From: MGBC124762 sp048201935
Lineage (GTDB): Bacteria > Bacillota > Clostridia > Oscillospirales > Oscillospiraceae
Direction: 5' to 3'
Length of the DNA: 64,000 nt
Assembly: GCA_048201935.1 (NCBI GenBank)
Contig: DBFBGR010000007.1
Span: 67,955 to 131,954 of the forward strand
Position 1 is the first letter of the stretch; each line of letters starts with the position of its first letter. Both the position numbers and the translations under genes were made by a program. This document shows positions 23,091 through 31,015 of this stretch, one piece after another. Below the pieces are notes generated by a model. It searched no databases. It had not been told where the DNA came from and saw only the letters and a program-made list of their open reading frames with translations.

Positions 23091-24494
23091 ATGGTCTTCT
23101 CAACCCCCTTCTTCCTGTTCTTCTATCTGCCGGTGGTGCTGGCGGTGTATTATCTTACGCCGCTGAAGCTGAGAAATGCCGTTTTGCTGGTGGTCAACCT
23201 CATCTTCTACGGCTGGGGCGAGCCGGTCTACATCCTTATCATGTTCGCCTCCATTGCCATCGACTACACCCACGGCATGCTGGTGACCCGGGCCCAGTCT
23301 CACGGCAACGACCGCGCCGCCAAGGCGGCGGTGGCCAGTTCGGTCATCTTCAACCTGGCGCTGCTCTTTTTCTTCAAGTACTGGGACTTCATCGCCGGGG
23401 CCCTGGCCAGCGTTGGCCTTCACTTCATGCCCCAGCTGGGCCTGAGCCTGCCCATCGGCATCAGCTTCTACACCTTCCAGACCATGAGCTACACCATCGA
23501 TGTCTACCGGGGCGATGCCCGGTGCCAGAAGAACATCGTCACCTTTGGCACCTTCGTGACCCTGTTCCCCCAGCTCATCGCCGGGCCTATCATCAAATAT
23601 AAGGACCTGGACGAGCAGTTGGAGACACGGACCCACTCCCCCGAGCAGTTTGCCTCTGGCGTGCAGACCTTTGTGGTGGGCCTGGCCAAAAAGGTCCTCA
23701 TCGCCAACAACCTGGGCCAGCTCTGGGACGCCTATCTGGCAACGCCGCTGTCGGGGCTGTCCACCCTAGGGGCCTGGCTGGGCATTTTGGCCTTCTCCTT
23801 CCAGCTCTATTTTGACTTCTCGGGCTATTCGGATATGGCCGTGGGCCTGGGCCGGATGCTGGGCTTTGAGTTCATGCGTAACTTCAACTACCCCTATATC
23901 TCCAAGAGCGTCACCGAGTTCTGGCGCAGGTGGCATATCTCCCTGAGCTCCTGGTTTCGGGAGTATGTGTACTTCCCCCTGGGGGGCAGCCGGGTGAAAA
24001 AGCCCCGGCTGGTGTTCAACCTCCTGGTGGTGTGGGCCTGCACCGGCATCTGGCACGGGGCCAACTGGAATTTTTTGCTGTGGGGCCTTTACTACTTCGC
24101 CTTTTTGGTGGTAGAAAAGCTGTGGCTGGGCCAGCATTTGAAGAAGCTCCCCAGCCCCGTGCAGCACATCTATGCGTTGCTGGTGGCGGTGGTGGGCTGG
24201 GCGCTGTTCGCCATCGAGGACCTGGCGGTGCTGCCGGGCTATCTGGGGGCCATGTTCGGCTTCGCCCAGGGCGGGCTGGTCAGTCCCGACGCCCTCTACT
24301 TCCTCCGCTCCTACGGCCCGGTGCTACTGCTGGCGGGAGTGGCCTCCACGCCGCTGGCGGCCGGTCTTTGGACCAAGTCCCCAGACCGGACCAAGAAGCT
24401 CGCCCTGCCCGCGCTGCTACTGGGCGGACTGGTGCTCTGCACGGCCTATCTGGTGGACGCCACCTACAACCCCTTCCTATACTTCCGCTTCTGA
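23091..24494 (+). CDS. MBOAT-family O-acyltransferase (AlgI/DltB-like)
   Basis: 467-residue polytopic acyltransferase (about 11 membrane segments). It is inferred to pass acyl groups, probably acetyl, across the membrane to an extracellular polysaccharide. Typical MBOAT features are PLGGSRVKKPRLVFNLLVVW and the catalytic histidine in CTGIWHGANWNFLLWGLYY near residue 322, plus FSYSDMAVGLGRMLGF-type text (here FSGYSDMAVGLGRMLGF). The ATG at 23091 follows CCGGAGGCG. It lies between the DUF4358 lipoprotein and the DHHW gene in one operon. The accepting polymer is unknown. Confidence 0.95.
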   Translation: MVFSTPFFLFFYLPVVLAVYYLTPLKLRNAVLLVVNLIFYGWGEPVYILIMFASIAIDYTHGMLVTRAQSHGNDRAAKAAVASSVIFNLALLFFFKYWDFIAGALASVGLHFMPQLGLSLPIGISFYTFQTMSYTIDVYRGDARCQKNIVTFGTFVTLFPQLIAGPIIKYKDLDEQLETRTHSPEQFASGVQTFVVGLAKKVLIANNLGQLWDAYLATPLSGLSTLGAWLGILAFSFQLYFDFSGYSDMAVGLGRMLGFEFMRNFNYPYISKSVTEFWRRWHISLSSWFREYVYFPLGGSRVKKPRLVFNLLVVWACTGIWHGANWNFLLWGLYYFAFLVVEKLWLGQHLKKLPSPVQHIYALLVAVVGWALFAIEDLAVLPGYLGAMFGFAQGGLVSPDALYFLRSYGPVLLLAGVASTPLAAGLWTKSPDRTKKLALPALLLGGLVLCTAYLVDATYNPFLYFRF

Positions 24495-24507
24495 GGAGGA
24501 CTTCCCT

Positions 24508-25659
24508 ATGTCTAAGAAATACTCTATCTTCATCACCGCGCTGTTTTGTGTCTTTTTGGGGGCCTTTTTCGTGGCCAACGCCGCCACGCCGGACAAGGAG
24601 TTCTCCCCCATGGAGAACCGCGCCCTGGCCCAGGCCCCGGCCCTCACCGTGGCGGGGTTGAAGAGCGGGGACTTCATGCAGGACTTTGAGAGCTACGTCA
24701 CCGACCAGTTTGCCCTGCGGGACCGCTGGATCGCCCTGAAGGCCGGGGCGGAGTACGCCTCGGGCAAACAGGAGAACAACGGGGTCTACCTCTGCGACCA
24801 GCACACCCTCATCCCCCGCTTCGATCCCCCCGCCGACGACCGGGCCAAAAAGCGCATCGACGACAACTTTGGCTACGTGGAGAAGTTTGCCACCCTCACC
24901 GATCTGCCCGTCTACTTCTCCCTCATCCCCGGCAAGGTCTCCGTCTGGGCCGACCGGCTGCCCTACGGCGCGCCCAACGACGACGAGGGGACCTACCTGG
25001 CCCGGGGCGCGGCTCTGACCGGCCCCAAGTGGCTGGATGTGAACACCACCCTCACCAGCCACAAAAACGAGGCCGTCTTCTACCGCACCGACCACCACTG
25101 GACCAGCCTGGGGGCCTATTACGCCTACGCCGCGCTGATGGAGGGCATGGGTGTGACCCCCAAGCCTTTGAGCGACTTCACCCCCCAGACCGTGTCCACC
25201 GAATTTTACGGCACCACCTTCTCCACCTCCGGCGTTCGGTGGATCGACCCCGACGTGATGGAGGTCTACGTGCCCCAGGAGGCGGCCACGGTGACCAACC
25301 ACTTCAGCCAGACCGACGTGCGGGAAGATCAGCCCCTCTACGACATAACCAAGCTCCAGGACAAGGACAAGTACTCCATGTTCCTGGGGGGCAACAAGCC
25401 CCTGGCCATCGTCAAGTCCAACGTGGCTCCCGCGGGCAGTCCCCGGCTCATGCTCATCCGGGACTCCTTCTCCGACTCCCTGGCCCCCTTCCTGGCCTAC
25501 CACTTCTCGGAGATCCATCTGGTGGACCCCCGGTACTACAAGACCTCCATGGCCCAGTACGCCAAGGACAACGCCATGGACCAGGTGCTGGTGCTCTACA
25601 GCGTGGCCAACTTCGTCAGCGAGGGCAACCTCTTTGTGCTGAATATGCCCGCCAAGTAA
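24508..25659 (+). CDS. DHHW-family extracellular protein (AlgJ/AlgX-like)
   Basis: 383-residue exported protein with an N-terminal signal-anchor (residues 6-25) and an SGNH-hydrolase-like domain related to AlgJ. The family motif TDHHWT lies near residue 200, and the GDSxSD-type Ser motif reads IRDSFSDSLAPF near 325. In known systems AlgI (MBOAT) and AlgJ/AlgX cooperate to acetylate the polymer outside the membrane, so this is probably the terminal acyltransferase partner of the preceding MBOAT protein. The ATG at 24508 follows GAGGAGGAC; the frame is open far upstream inside the MBOAT gene but that is out of frame with it. Confidence 0.92.
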   Translation: MSKKYSIFITALFCVFLGAFFVANAATPDKEFSPMENRALAQAPALTVAGLKSGDFMQDFESYVTDQFALRDRWIALKAGAEYASGKQENNGVYLCDQHTLIPRFDPPADDRAKKRIDDNFGYVEKFATLTDLPVYFSLIPGKVSVWADRLPYGAPNDDEGTYLARGAALTGPKWLDVNTTLTSHKNEAVFYRTDHHWTSLGAYYAYAALMEGMGVTPKPLSDFTPQTVSTEFYGTTFSTSGVRWIDPDVMEVYVPQEAATVTNHFSQTDVREDQPLYDITKLQDKDKYSMFLGGNKPLAIVKSNVAPAGSPRLMLIRDSFSDSLAPFLAYHFSEIHLVDPRYYKTSMAQYAKDNAMDQVLVLYSVANFVSEGNLFVLNMPAK

Positions 25660-25671
25660 GGCCGGGCAAAG

Positions 25672-25708
25672 AAAAGCAGCCGTTCACAGGGTGAACGGCT
25701 GCTTTTTT
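25672..25708. terminator. Bidirectional terminator after the DHHW gene
   Basis: GCAGCCGTTCAC (25676-25687) pairs with GTGAACGGCTGC (25691-25702), extended by A4/T4 and followed by T6. Confidence 0.92.
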
Positions 25709-25733
25709 ACTACGAAAGGGCCCTTGCCCTCTG

Positions 25734-26000
25734 CTATTTCACCAGATCGTCAGCTCCCTCGCCGTCGATCAAATACGAATATGTTACCTTAAATATCCGC
25801 GCCAGAGCCTGCAGCTCCATATCCGTGACGTATCTCTTGTCGGTCTCGATGCGGGTGATCACGTTCTTGTCCATATCCATCCCCATCAACTGCAAGCGGT
25901 GCGCTAGGTCACGCTGGGACAAGCTATCCTTTGCTCTCAACATTTTCAGGCGTGCGCCGATCAGATTTTTCTGACCCATGGGGCCTCTGGGTTTTGGCAT
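25734..26000 (-). CDS. XRE-family transcriptional regulator
   Basis: 88-residue single-domain Cro/CI-type helix-turn-helix protein. HTH core: LKMLRAKDSLSQRDLAHRLQLMG...KNVITRIETDKRYVTDMELQALARIFKV, residues ~18-75. The ATG at 26000 follows GAGGTGATG. It is divergent from the small gene at 26127, and the intergenic region carries a pair of inverted 19-bp sites (26013-26031, 26067-26085), likely its own operators. Confidence 0.9.
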   Translation of the reverse strand: MPKPRGPMGQKNLIGARLKMLRAKDSLSQRDLAHRLQLMGMDMDKNVITRIETDKRYVTDMELQALARIFKVTYSYLIDGEGADDLVK

Positions 26001-26012
26001 CGCGCATCACCT

Positions 26013-26085
26013 CTGTCTCATTTTTACAACCTCTTCTTGATTTTAGCGCGCGCCTATGGTAAAATCGGTTGCAAAAGTGAGACAG
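26013..26085. promoter_or_regulatory. Inverted 19-bp sites flanking a promoter (probable operators)
   Basis: The 19 bases at 26013-26031 match the reverse complement of 26067-26085 at 17 of 19 positions. Between them lies a plus-strand promoter, TTGATT (26037-26042), 17 bases, TAAAAT (26060-26065). The left site is 12 bases from the start codon of the XRE regulator, so binding could repress both genes. Confidence 0.6.
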
Positions 26086-26126
26086 CGAATAAAAAGAAAC
26101 CACTCTCCATTCTTGGGGGTATGTTT

Positions 26127-26327
26127 ATGGGGTTCAAGGCGTGGTTCCGGGAATGGCGCAATAAGCAAGACGCGCTCCCCTTCAAACCCGGTCCCTGCAG
26201 CACCTATGACCACATGCTTGCGTCTGCCACCGCGAGGGAACTTTTGACGCTGGACGAGCTCATCGAGGCGTACAAGAGGAAGTTCGAGGAGGAGAAAAAG
26301 CAACAGGAACGGTCCTCCACCCCATAG
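26127..26327 (+). CDS. Small hypothetical protein
   Basis: 66 residues beginning MGFKAWFREWRNK: a basic amphipathic N-terminal helix, a short loop, then an acidic/basic helix (TLDELIEAYKRKFEEEKKQQE). No family recognised. ATG 26127 is preferred because GGGGG lies 7-8 bases upstream; ATG 26121 would abut it. A 19-bp perfect terminator follows. Its paired layout with a divergent XRE regulator suggests a regulated small effector; function unknown. Confidence 0.6.
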   Translation: MGFKAWFREWRNKQDALPFKPGPCSTYDHMLASATARELLTLDELIEAYKRKFEEEKKQQERSSTP

Positions 26328-26331
26328 TGCG

Positions 26332-26373
26332 ACAAACAACCGCCTCCCCCGGCTGGGGGAGGCGGTTGTTTGT
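26332..26373. terminator. Bidirectional terminator, 19-bp perfect stem
   Basis: Arms at 26332-26350 and 26355-26373 are perfectly complementary around GGCT, between the convergent small gene and the phosphodiester glycosidase gene. Confidence 0.9.
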
Positions 26374-26380
26374 TGTTCGC

Positions 26381-28042
26381 TCAGTCCTCCAGGAAGATCT
26401 GGAGGGTGGTGGACAGGGCCCGGGCGGGCGCCATGATGGTCTGGCCCTGGTAGTAAAGGGCGGTGGATGAGCCGCCGTCCAGGCACATGGCGTCCTGGCA
26501 GCCCAGCGCCAGCATCAGCTCGCGCATCTGCTGGATGGACGCGGCGGGGGTACACACCAAAAGCACCTTGCCGTCAGCCAGCAGGCCCACGGCGGTGCGG
26601 CGGGTCACGTCGGCATTGAACTGCCCGGGGCGGAAGCCGTCCTCCAGGGTGTAGTCGGCCTTTCCGGCGGTGACCAGTCTCGGCGCGCCGTTCACCGCCG
26701 TCACCAGCCCCTGGGCCTCCAGCGGGTCCTGGCCCGAGCCCTGGACGGTGTAGGGCTCCAGCTCCATGCGCCGCCCCATCTGGGGCCGCTGGTACCAGCC
26801 GGTGGCCGTCACCTCCTTGGAGGAGTAGAGCACCGCGCCGTTGGCGGGGATGGCCACATATTCCCCGGCGGACACCGTGCGGTAGTCCACGCTCACCCCG
26901 TCCTCCAGCACCAGCACCGCCCCAGGGTAGCCCACGGTGAAGCCCGCTCCCCGGGCGGGGGTATAATATACCGACTGGTCGGCGAAGTGGGCCAGGGTAT
27001 TCACCTCATAGGCGGCCCACTCCTGGTACTCCCCGCCGTCCACCGTCTTCAAGCGGTAGAAAAAGGCCCCGCGGCCCAGCTTCACCGTGCCGTCGTCATA
27101 GACCGCCAGGGTGGACAGCCCCGAGTTGCCGTAGGCAAAGGCCCCGTCGATGACCACATGGCCCACCGGGTCCTTCACCACACGGTTGACCTGGAAGTAG
27201 TTGGCGTCCACCACCACCTGGGCGCCGCCGCTGGCGGCGCAGATCTCTTCAAAGGGCACGTTGACATTCAGCTTACCTCCGGGCAGGGCGGCCCGGAATT
27301 TCACCCGGGTGTCGGAGGGGTCGATGGTGACAATGTTGGCGCTGACCTGCCCCGAGGGCAGGTCGTACACCTGGTCCTGGTCCAGGCGCAGGGGCTGGTC
27401 CACATAGTGGGGCTCGCGCTGGGTCTTCCGCTCCGACCCCAGCGCGGTGGTCTCCACCGTGGAGTTGTCCGCCAGATAGGCCGCCTCGGGGATGTCCAGC
27501 AGCGCCTCCCCGGTCTTGCCGATGGGCTGGTCGGAGACCACCACCAGGCCGTAGGTGGGCTCATACTCCACATAGAGCCCCATGTGCTCCAGCGGGGCCC
27601 GGACGGGGACGTAGGTCCTGCCGTTGCGGGCCTGGGGCGCCGCGTCCAGATGGACCGGGCCCTTCAGGCTGGTGCCCATCCAGGGGTCGTCCAGCCAGAG
27701 GCTCACGTCCCAATAGTGGACCCAGTCGGCGGCAATGCGGTTGAGGCTGATATGCCCGGGCTCCTCCGGGCTCCAGATCACCGTGCCCCCAAAGGCCTCG
27801 ATGATACGCCGGATGGGCACCAGGGTGCGCTGGTTGTCCACAATGGGATAGACCCCGCTGTCGTTTGGGTCCACCTGGTCCAGCTTGCCGTCGATGACGC
27901 ACTGGGCCGAGCCCAGGCGCAGCACCACGAACCGCTGGCCCTCCGCCGCCGCCGGAGCGGTCCACAGCCCCGCCGACAGGCATACCGCCAGGGCCAGGGC
28001 CACCGCCCGTCCCCAGGCAGCCGTTCCTTTTCCTTTCAGCAT
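26381..28042 (-). CDS. Exported phosphodiester glycosidase-like protein with copper-amine-oxidase-N domain
   Basis: 553-residue secreted protein. Signal peptide (residues 1-32), then a copper amine oxidase N-terminal-like domain (~40-190; VIDGKLDQVDPND, TLVPIRRIIEAFGGTVIW and TYVPVRAPLEHMGLYVEY), which in Firmicutes is a cell-surface module without copper chemistry. The C-terminal ~330 residues match the NAGPA/phosphodiester glycosidase family (VVDANYFQV, RRTAVGLLADGKVLLVC, LMLALGCQDAMCLDGGSSTALYYQG). It is likely to remove or trim glycosyl-phosphodiesters in wall polymers. ATG 28042 is chosen since GAGGGG lies 7 bases upstream; ATG 28048 overlaps that site. Confidence 0.88.
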   Translation of the reverse strand: MLKGKGTAAWGRAVALALAVCLSAGLWTAPAAAEGQRFVVLRLGSAQCVIDGKLDQVDPNDSGVYPIVDNQRTLVPIRRIIEAFGGTVIWSPEEPGHISLNRIAADWVHYWDVSLWLDDPWMGTSLKGPVHLDAAPQARNGRTYVPVRAPLEHMGLYVEYEPTYGLVVVSDQPIGKTGEALLDIPEAAYLADNSTVETTALGSERKTQREPHYVDQPLRLDQDQVYDLPSGQVSANIVTIDPSDTRVKFRAALPGGKLNVNVPFEEICAASGGAQVVVDANYFQVNRVVKDPVGHVVIDGAFAYGNSGLSTLAVYDDGTVKLGRGAFFYRLKTVDGGEYQEWAAYEVNTLAHFADQSVYYTPARGAGFTVGYPGAVLVLEDGVSVDYRTVSAGEYVAIPANGAVLYSSKEVTATGWYQRPQMGRRMELEPYTVQGSGQDPLEAQGLVTAVNGAPRLVTAGKADYTLEDGFRPGQFNADVTRRTAVGLLADGKVLLVCTPAASIQQMRELMLALGCQDAMCLDGGSSTALYYQGQTIMAPARALSTTLQIFLED

Positions 28043-28075
28043 GACCATTCCCCTCTTTCCCGCTTTGTGGGTATC

Positions 28076-28104
28076 ATTGTAAAATATCCACCCCCGCAAG
28101 TCAA
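28076..28104 (-). promoter_or_regulatory. Promoter of the phosphodiester glycosidase gene
   Basis: Minus strand TTGACT (28104-28099), a 17-base spacer and TACAAT (28081-28076). Confidence 0.82.
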
Positions 28105-28116
28105 GGCCCTTCGCTC

Positions 28117-28145
28117 TTGCTTTTGCGTGGGGAAAGGGGTACAAT
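28117..28145 (+). promoter_or_regulatory. Promoter of the MATE transporter gene
   Basis: TTGCTT (28117-28122), a 17-base spacer and TACAAT (28140-28145), back to back with the divergent promoter at 28076-28104. Confidence 0.75.
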
Positions 28146-28173
28146 AGACCCTCGAAAGGGCGGTGACGCGGAC

Positions 28174-29526
28174 ATGGACCAGCGCAAAAACGATTTTTCC
28201 CAGGGCAGTATCCCCAAGACCATCTTGTCCCTGGCCGCGCCCATGACCCTGGCCCAGCTCATCAACGTGCTCTACTCGGTGGTGGACCGGATGTACCTGG
28301 GCCGTCTGCCCGGGCATCTGGCCCTGACGGGCCTGGGCCTGACCATGCCCATCGTGTCCATCATCATGGGCCTTGCCAACCTCTGCGGCGTAGGGGGCGC
28401 GCCTTTGACCTCCCTCTACCGGGGCAAGGGGGAGGACGACGAGGCCGAGGCGGTGATGGGCAACGCCTTCTCCCTGCTTCTCATCCTGGGCGTGGCGGCC
28501 ACCGCGCTGCTGCTGGTCCTCAAGCGGCCCATGCTCTACCTCTTCGGCGCCAGCGACGCCACCTTCCCCTATGCCGACAGCTACCTGACCATCTACCTTT
28601 TGGGCACGCTCTTTGTGATGATCGGCCTGGGCATGAACCCCTTCATCAACGCCCAGGGCTTTGCCAAGATGGGGATGCTGACGGTGGGGCTTGGAGCGGC
28701 GGTGAACATCGCGCTGGACCCGCTGTTCATCTTCACCTTCGGCATGGGCGTTCGGGGCGCGGCCCTGGCCACCGTGCTGGCCCAGGGCTGCTCGGCGGTG
28801 TGGGCGCTGAAGTTCCTCACCGGCAAAAGGGCCATCCTGCGCTTACGTCGAGACAAGCTACGCCTTTCTTGGCGTCGGGTGCGTAAAATCGTCTCTCTGG
28901 GGCTGGCGGGCTTTTTTGTGAACCTGACCAACGCTTTGGTGCAGATCGTGTGCAACGCCACCCTTCAGCGCTGGGGCGGCGACCTCTATGTGGGCGTGAT
29001 GACCATCGTCAACTCCCTGCGGGAGGTGGTGACCATGCCCGTCCAGGGCCTGAGCCAGGGCAGTCAGCCCGTCATCGGCTACAACGCCGGAGCAAACAAG
29101 CCCCAGCGGGTGTGCCAGTCCATCCGCTTCACCGCCGCCGTCACCGTGAGCTACGCCGCCCTGGTGATGCTGGTGATGGAGCTCTTCCCCGCCGCGCTGG
29201 TGCGTATCTTCAACGCCGAGGCCGAGATCGTGGCCGCCGCGGTCCCAGCGGTGCGGCTCTACTACTGCATGTTCCTCTTTATGTCGCTGCAGCTGGTGGG
29301 CCAGTCCACCTTCACCGCCCTGGGCCGGGCCAAGCACGCCATCTTCTTCTCCCTGTTTCGCAAGGCCATCGTCAACGCCCCGCTGACGGTGCTGCTGCCC
29401 ATGTGCTTCGGCCTTGGCACCACCGGGGTCTTCGCCGCCGAGGCCGCCAGCCAGCTCCTGGGCGGCCTGGCCTGCTTTACCACCATGTACTTCGTGGTCT
29501 ACCGGCCGCTGTCGAGGCAGCAATAG
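28174..29526 (+). CDS. MATE-family multidrug/cation efflux transporter
   Basis: 450-residue polytopic protein with 12 hydrophobic segments in two homologous halves. Typical text: GSIPKTILSLAAPMTLAQLINVLYSVVDRMYLGRLPG in the first helix pair and TMPVQGLSQGSQPVIGYNAGANKPQRV at the start of the second half. It probably exports organic cations by Na+ or H+ antiport; the substrate cannot be inferred. ATG 28174 is chosen by family alignment (the N-terminal helix starts ~17 residues later); the ribosome site is weak (GGCGGTGAC). Confidence 0.95.
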   Translation: MDQRKNDFSQGSIPKTILSLAAPMTLAQLINVLYSVVDRMYLGRLPGHLALTGLGLTMPIVSIIMGLANLCGVGGAPLTSLYRGKGEDDEAEAVMGNAFSLLLILGVAATALLLVLKRPMLYLFGASDATFPYADSYLTIYLLGTLFVMIGLGMNPFINAQGFAKMGMLTVGLGAAVNIALDPLFIFTFGMGVRGAALATVLAQGCSAVWALKFLTGKRAILRLRRDKLRLSWRRVRKIVSLGLAGFFVNLTNALVQIVCNATLQRWGGDLYVGVMTIVNSLREVVTMPVQGLSQGSQPVIGYNAGANKPQRVCQSIRFTAAVTVSYAALVMLVMELFPAALVRIFNAEAEIVAAAVPAVRLYYCMFLFMSLQLVGQSTFTALGRAKHAIFFSLFRKAIVNAPLTVLLPMCFGLGTTGVFAAEAASQLLGGLACFTTMYFVVYRPLSRQQ

Positions 29527-29542
29527 GCGCATCATAAAAACG

Positions 29543-29577
29543 CAGGGACAGCCAAGAGGCTGTCCCTGTGCTTTTTT
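29543..29577. terminator. Terminator after the MATE gene
   Basis: CAGGGACAGCC (29543-29553) and GGCTGTCCCTG (29558-29568), then T6. The minus strand also has T5 beyond the stem. Confidence 0.9.
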
Positions 29578-29581
29578 CTTG

Positions 29582-29971
29582 TCACGCCCTTCTCCACAGC
29601 ATTTTCTCCGCGCGAATATACATCCTTTGGTCCGTATCTGATACCTCTGGACGATCGCTCATCCAAAACACTTTATCATCGTGTAATACCACATACCCCT
29701 CCAGCAATTCACAGGTCAAATTCGGTGGCGTAGGACTTAATACGAGCGTTTCAATGCCTTCAAATCGCAGTTCTATCGTCTTTCGCCCCGCACTCTGCTG
29801 ATGCACCTGCAACTCTACCGCCCGCTGGCTGTTGATGGGGTGCATATTGCCGTTTTGATCCACATACGCCCCACTCGTATACTGCATACTATAAAGGCAG
29901 CAATCGTGGAAGCCCTGACATTCCAGCAACAGTTCATCGATATCCCTCTGGGTTTCTATCTGCTTCCACAT
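29582..29971 (-). CDS. Hypothetical protein
   Basis: 129-residue soluble protein without signal peptide or membrane segment. It starts MWKQIETQRDIDELLLECQGFHDCC and has alternating beta strands with many charged and aromatic residues (LRFEGIETLVLSPTPPNLTCELLEGYVVLHDDKVFWMSD). Base composition is less GC-rich than its neighbours, a possible sign of transfer. The layout resembles small immunity-type or phage-type proteins, but no family is recognised. ATG 29971 follows GGGGAGGGAC; an in-frame ATG at 29998 gives an Arg-rich leader and is less likely. Confidence 0.65.
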   Translation of the reverse strand: MWKQIETQRDIDELLLECQGFHDCCLYSMQYTSGAYVDQNGNMHPINSQRAVELQVHQQSAGRKTIELRFEGIETLVLSPTPPNLTCELLEGYVVLHDDKVFWMSDRPEVSDTDQRMYIRAEKMLWRRA

Positions 29972-30032
29972 TTTCGTCCCTCCCCTTCTTCGTGCCATTC
30001 TAGCACAGGCCTCTCCCCGCTGTCAAATCCTG

Positions 30033-30863
30033 TCAATGAAACCCCCGGTAGCTGCCGATGGCGGTGATGGACTGGGCCAGGTCGGGGCGGTAGGCGGGGT
30101 CGCTTTCCCGCAGGGAGTTCACCACTACGCCGTCGGAGCCGGCCCTGCCGGTGGCGTGGACGTAGCGGCCCTCCCCGATATACATGGCCACGTGGCCGGG
30201 GAAGAAGATGGCGTCGCCGGGCTTCATTTTCGCCTGGGAGACCTCCACCAGGTCAAAGCCCGGGACCAGCTTCGCGTCCCGGTGGATGGCGATGCCGTTC
30301 AAAAGATAGGCCATGGACACAAGGCCCGAGCAGTCGACGCCCTGGGGCGTTTTTCCTCCCCAGCGGTAGGGCGCGCCCCGGTAGCATAGGGCGGTCTCCA
30401 CCAGCCAGGCCCGCAGGTCCTCCTCAGCAAGGTCCGGCGGCGTGGTAGGGCGGTCGTCCAGGATACTCTCCCGGACCCAGCCCCGCTGGCCATCGGGCAG
30501 CTCCACCGCCGTCCAGCCAGCCGGGGCCGCCGGGTCCTCCGCCGCCGCCAAGGCCGCCCCCATGGGCACGGTGGCTAGGGGCCAGGACTGAAAGCTGGGG
30601 TCATGCTGCACGTCGGCAAAGCGCTTATGCCGCACCACTTTTTTATGCTTTTTCGCCCAAGCCGCCGCGCCGGGCGTGAGTAGGCAGCGGCACGGAGCGT
30701 AGCCCTCGTAGCGGTACGAGGTCCGCACCCGCCAATATTCCGCCGTGGTCCGCTCCAGCACCTCCACCACCATGCCCAGCAGCGCCTCGTCGGAGCGGGG
30801 ACAGTCGGGCCTAGGCCTTGTCATCAGCGGACAGACAGGCGTATTCACAACGGCCTTTCCCAC
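30033..30863 (-). CDS. SH3/NlpC-P60 peptidoglycan endopeptidase
   Basis: 276 residues with two SH3b-like segments (~residues 5-70 and 90-140), then an NlpC/P60 cysteine peptidase domain (~150-276). Catalytic Cys is in GVDCSGLVSMAYL, the His in GHVAMYIGEGRYVHATG. This matches dipeptidyl-peptidase VI/YkfC, cutting gamma-D-Glu-diaminopimelate bonds. No signal peptide is visible, so it may act on recycled cytosolic muropeptides, as YkfC does. Start is GTG 30863 with GGGGAGGCGAG upstream. It is divergent from the DD-carboxypeptidase gene. Confidence 0.9.
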   Translation of the reverse strand: MGKAVVNTPVCPLMTRPRPDCPRSDEALLGMVVEVLERTTAEYWRVRTSYRYEGYAPCRCLLTPGAAAWAKKHKKVVRHKRFADVQHDPSFQSWPLATVPMGAALAAAEDPAAPAGWTAVELPDGQRGWVRESILDDRPTTPPDLAEEDLRAWLVETALCYRGAPYRWGGKTPQGVDCSGLVSMAYLLNGIAIHRDAKLVPGFDLVEVSQAKMKPGDAIFFPGHVAMYIGEGRYVHATGRAGSDGVVVNSLRESDPAYRPDLAQSITAIGSYRGFH

Positions 30864-31015
30864 GGTCTCGCCTCCCCTTTTACGTGAATTTTGCCTGTGT
30901 CAAAACTTGCCTTTTTCGCCCCATTTTTTCAGTCTCTCCCAAGGCATATTCCCGGCGAAAAGCTCACATCCTGTTGGCAGGGAACACACGACTGCAAGCG
31001 AAGGAGAGACCCACC

